Shown here: piece by piece, positions 61,728-64,000 of the stretch
Layout of the letters: every line of letters begins with the position of its first letter
How positions within the stretch are numbered: position 1 is the first letter of the stretch
Source: Dokdonia sp. PRO95
GTDB taxonomy: Bacteria; Bacteroidota; Bacteroidia; Flavobacteriales; Flavobacteriaceae
Direction: 5' to 3'
Assembly: GCF_000355805.1 (NCBI RefSeq)
Contig: NZ_CM001837.1
Location: 1,950,155-2,014,154, forward strand
Length of the DNA: 64,000 bases
The notes under the pieces: generated by a model
What the model was told of the DNA's origin: nothing
Seen by the model: the letters and a program-made list of their open reading frames with translations, nothing else
Database searches by the model: none
Made by a program: the position numbers and the translations under genes

Positions 61728-62710
61728 GATTTTGGAAGGTTTTTTGTGATTTCTATAGGGTCAAAAGTACTACTTTCTCTAGCGCCGTGTTCGGTCACCC
61801 ATTTTGCGGTTTCTTGTAATCCTTGTGCAAGTGTTGTGGCTGGCTTTGGGCTAAAGATTTCTATAAATTTTGAGTGGTCTGCATAGGCGTGTACTACTTC
61901 CTCACGCTGTTCAAGGTGGTTGATGGTTACCTCTTTTTTCATAGCAAGACCTACTTCTTTAGCTAGATCATTTACCGTGTTTTCGGTATCTGCGCCTATG
62001 TTAAAGATTTGGTTGTCCGCTTTCGCGAAAGCGTAACTAGACGCAATATAAGGCGCCACATCATCTATGTAGGTAAAAGCACGGGTTTGATTTCCGTCGC
62101 CAAAGATGGTAAGCGGTTCGCCCTTTAATATCTGATTCATAAATATACCCACTACATTACGATACTTATCTCCGATGTTTTGCCCAGGCCCATACACATT
62201 GTGCGGGCGAAAGATAATATAGTCTAGCCCAAACATTTTATGTGCATTATGCAGATCCATCTCTACCGCATATTTTGCAATACCATAAGGGTCTTCGGGT
62301 TGTGGTTTTTGCGATTCTTTAAGTGGTAATTCTTGAGTACCATACACAGCAATAGAGCTTGTAAAGATGAACTTCTTTATGTTGTGATTAACCGCAGCAT
62401 TAATGAGGTTGATACTCCCAATGAGGTTATTCTCGTAGTTGAACTTACGTATAAAATGGCTCAACCCTTCGGCTGCATATGCCGCTAGATGGTAGATGTA
62501 ATCTATGTGATGTTGTACAAATATCTCATCTATAAGTGTGGTATCTGTAATGCTTCCCTCTATAAAAATCGCACCTTGAGGTACATTGCTTGTAAAGCCG
62601 CCAGAGAGGTCGTCAAGTATGATTACTTGGTGATGTAAAGCTAGTAAATGACGAGCAACGTGGCTTCCTATAAAGCCAGCGCCACCGGTAACTAATGAGG
62701 TTATTTGCAT
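61718..62710 (-). CDS. NAD-dependent epimerase/dehydratase, UDP-sugar type
   Basis: 330 residues of the extended SDR family. VTGGAGFIGSHVARHLL is the NAD loop; SSIAVYG and YGIAKYAVE (catalytic Tyr-x-x-x-Lys) are intact; PHNVYGPGQN and NIGADTENTVNDLA are sugar-nucleotide family stretches. The likely role is UDP-glucose or UDP-GlcNAc 4-epimerisation, but the exact substrate cannot be read. First of a two-gene set with GT2. A palindrome at 62019-62032 is read YAFAKAD. Confidence 0.9.
   Translation of the reverse strand: MQITSLVTGGAGFIGSHVARHLLALHHQVIILDDLSGGFTSNVPQGAIFIEGSITDTTLIDEIFVQHHIDYIYHLAAYAAEGLSHFIRKFNYENNLIGSINLINAAVNHNIKKFIFTSSIAVYGTQELPLKESQKPQPEDPYGIAKYAVEMDLHNAHKMFGLDYIIFRPHNVYGPGQNIGDKYRNVVGIFMNQILKGEPLTIFGDGNQTRAFTYIDDVAPYIASSYAFAKADNQIFNIGADTENTVNDLAKEVGLAMKKEVTINHLEQREEVVHAYADHSKFIEIFSPKPATTLAQGLQETAKWVTEHGARESSTFDPIEITKNLPKSWQ
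62019..62032. repeat. GCTTTCGCGAAAGC palindrome in epimerase gene
   Basis: Perfect copy with C/G flanks (16 bp); read AFAKA on the minus strand. Confidence 0.9.
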
Positions 62711-62751
62711 ACTGCAAACTTAGGAAAAGGAATTGAGAGGGGCGTTGTTAC

Positions 62752-62765
62752 GCTTTCGCGAAAGC
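62752..62765. repeat. GCTTTCGCGAAAGC palindrome, intergenic
   Basis: Perfect core with TTAC/GTAA flanks (22 bp), running straight into the A-run of the crtZ terminator. Confidence 0.9.
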
Positions 62766-62766
62766 G

Positions 62767-62798
62767 TAAAAAAAAACCACCTTTTACAGTGGTCTTTA
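62767..62798 (-). terminator. Probable terminator after crtZ
   Basis: AACCAC (62775-62780) pairs with GTGGTC-type arm at 62789-62794, with one mismatch beyond; nine T follow on the minus strand. Confidence 0.6.
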
Positions 62799-62802
62799 TA
62801 TA

Positions 62803-63270
62803 TTATCTCTTGCTTGCTCTCGCTTGCTTAAAATATTTTACTGGAGGAAATAGCATCCCGAAAGATTCTCCATCTTCTTTACCTAGGTGTTTGTGGTGCA
62901 TTTTATGTGCTCTTCTTAATGCTTTACCGTACCATCCATTTGCATTGCGAAACAATTTAAATCGCTGATGGATAAAGATGTCGTGCACGCCAAAGTAGGC
63001 AAGGCCATAGGCAAAAATACCTAAGCCTATAGGTAAACCTATCCATACGCCTTCGTACTGCCACAATAGGAAACAGCCTATTGAAACTAGTGCATAAAAG
63101 ATAAAGAAGAGGTCATTTTTTTCCCACCAAGAGTTGTGTTTTTTATGGTGGTGGTCCTGGTGTAAAGACCATAAAAAGCCGTGCATTACATATTTATGTG
63201 TTGCCCAGGCTAGAAATTCCATAATGACAAAAGTCATAACAAAAACGAAGATCCAAAGTAATGTTTGCAT
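62803..63270 (-). CDS. crtZ: Beta-carotene hydroxylase CrtZ
   Basis: 155-residue membrane di-iron hydroxylase. The eight-histidine pattern is present in parts: ATHKYVMHG (HxxxxH), HQDHHHKKHN (HxxHH), FGVHDIFIHQRF and HKMHHKHLG. About four hydrophobic helices. It hydroxylates beta-carotene to zeaxanthin, the typical yellow pigment of marine flavobacteria. Directly downstream of crtB on the same strand (17-bp gap), so part of a carotenoid operon that continues to the right of the window. Confidence 0.93.
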   Translation of the reverse strand: MQTLLWIFVFVMTFVIMEFLAWATHKYVMHGFLWSLHQDHHHKKHNSWWEKNDLFFIFYALVSIGCFLLWQYEGVWIGLPIGLGIFAYGLAYFGVHDIFIHQRFKLFRNANGWYGKALRRAHKMHHKHLGKEDGESFGMLFPPVKYFKQARASKR

Positions 63271-63287
63271 TTGTATAGGGGATTCTT

Positions 63288-64000
63288 TTAAATAAGGTTT
63301 AAACGATATTTCACATAGCTACGTGCAAGAAGACTTGCCTTTACGTAGTCTGGTACGCGCACTCTTGTGTTCCTAATTTCGGCAGAGGGAACGCGTTTGA
63401 GTTTTGTGAGTAATTTTCTATAATAACGGAAAGCGGTGTACACACCAAACTTTGCTTCTATAGGTAGTCTATTTATACCTGCCAGTCCCTTTGCAAAGTC
63501 TTCTTCTATCTCTTCGATAATACGCTGCTTAGAGGCTTCATCAAGATTTACAAGATTTGTATTAGGGAAATAGGTGCGACTTAGTCCTTCAAAATCTGCC
63601 TTGAGGTCGCGTAAAAAGTTTACTTTTTGAAAGGCAGAGCCTAAACTCATCGCGCTGTCTTTAAGGCTTTCGTATTTTTCTTTGTCTCCTTTTACAAAAA
63701 CGGTAAGACACATAAGGCCTACTACATCTGCGCTTCCGTAAATGTATTCCTTATACTCTGCATCTGTGAGATAATCTAGTTTTGTGAGATCAAGGCGCAT
63801 ACTTTTCATAAACGATGCGATATGAGCAGGGTCTATATCATATTTATGCACAGTCTCTTGAAAGGCGTTGAGAATAGGGTTGAGACTTATTTTATCTGTA
63901 AGCGCGTGCTCAAGATCTTCTTCAAAACGTTTGAATAGCGTAGGCTTGTCATAGTCGTGAAAAGAATCTACAATCTCATCTGCAAATCTTACAAAGCCAT
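63288..64000 (-). CDS. crtB: Phytoene synthase CrtB, partial at the window edge
   Basis: The frame is open to the right edge; an internal GTG near 63851 is not the start, because the sequence before it continues the family pattern (FVRFADEIVDSFHDYDK, first Asp-rich motif DEIVD). Trans-isoprenyl synthase that joins two GGPP to phytoene. Second Asp-rich region is near FLRDLKADFEGLSRTYFP. About 237 residues visible of about 280. The N-terminal 40 or so are missing. Followed by crtZ. Confidence 0.93.
   Translation of the reverse strand, partial: GFVRFADEIVDSFHDYDKPTLFKRFEEDLEHALTDKISLNPILNAFQETVHKYDIDPAHIASFMKSMRLDLTKLDYLTDAEYKEYIYGSADVVGLMCLTVFVKGDKEKYESLKDSAMSLGSAFQKVNFLRDLKADFEGLSRTYFPNTNLVNLDEASKQRIIEEIEEDFAKGLAGINRLPIEAKFGVYTAFRYYRKLLTKLKRVPSAEIRNTRVRVPDYVKASLLARSYVKYRLNLI

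Noticed and set aside
63840-63851. Internal GTG as the start of crtB
   Set aside because: The frame continues to the window edge with conserved CrtB sequence (FADEIVD), so the gene is cut by the edge rather than starting here.

Overview
The window is a 64 kb piece of a low-GC chromosome from a marine member of the Flavobacteriaceae; a Dokdonia-like genus is my best guess from gene content, not something proven here. Support: a Bacteroidetes-type dcw cluster without murF, a fused SecDF, a short primary sigma factor, TAnnTTTG-type promoter boxes, a PorE-like OmpA protein, BshC, a kynurenine catabolic operon, many short Cys-lipoproteins, and CrtZ/CrtB carotenoid genes. No phage, integrase, transposase or CRISPR array is visible.

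Layout. 1-12.5 kb (+): cell wall and division cluster ftsI(partial)-murE-mraY-murD-ftsW-murG-murC-ftsQ-ftsA-ftsZ, tightly packed with several overlaps, closed by a terminator. 12.6-15.4 kb (+): YqeY-like protein, a PorE-like OmpA protein, tRNA-Arg(UCG). 15.4-16.1 kb: a long hairpin and 3.4 tandem copies of a 182-bp unit. 16.2-20.8 kb: ECF sigma/anti-sigma pair (+) facing a TPR lipoprotein and two DUF4331-type proteins (-). 20.9-25.6 kb: housekeeping genes (Bax-inhibitor-like, rpe, rpoD, TatA-like, O-methyltransferase). 25.6-33.3 kb (-): kynurenine pathway operon kynU, PaiB-like, kmo, RidA, aldehyde dehydrogenase, SDR, DUF1648, ACMSD-like. 33.7-45.4 kb: queE, secDF, mdh, gyrB, mpl, ftsY, with an 874-bp ORF-free stretch between mdh and gyrB. 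45.4-51.2 kb: amidase, serine hydrolase, rimO, a surface lipoprotein. 51.2-52.3 kb: a DUF559 endonuclease-like gene embedded in repeats. 52.3-64 kb: M14 peptidase, a frameshifted bshC, small hypotheticals, trmL, an Omp85-like protein, an M24 peptidase, GT2 and epimerase, then crtZ and crtB (partial).

The strongest signal outside the genes is a palindrome, GCTTTCGCGAAAGC. I count 21 perfect copies and 5 shortened ones, about one every 3 kb. Roughly half lie inside genes, in all three reading frames (read as AFAKA, LSRK or RFRES), so the DNA sequence, not the peptide, appears to be what is maintained. Other items to look at are the DUF559-associated A/B repeats, the 182-bp tandem array beside the tRNA, minus-strand terminators without genes (candidate small RNAs), the single-base frameshift in bshC, and predicted leaderless starts at queE and tatA.
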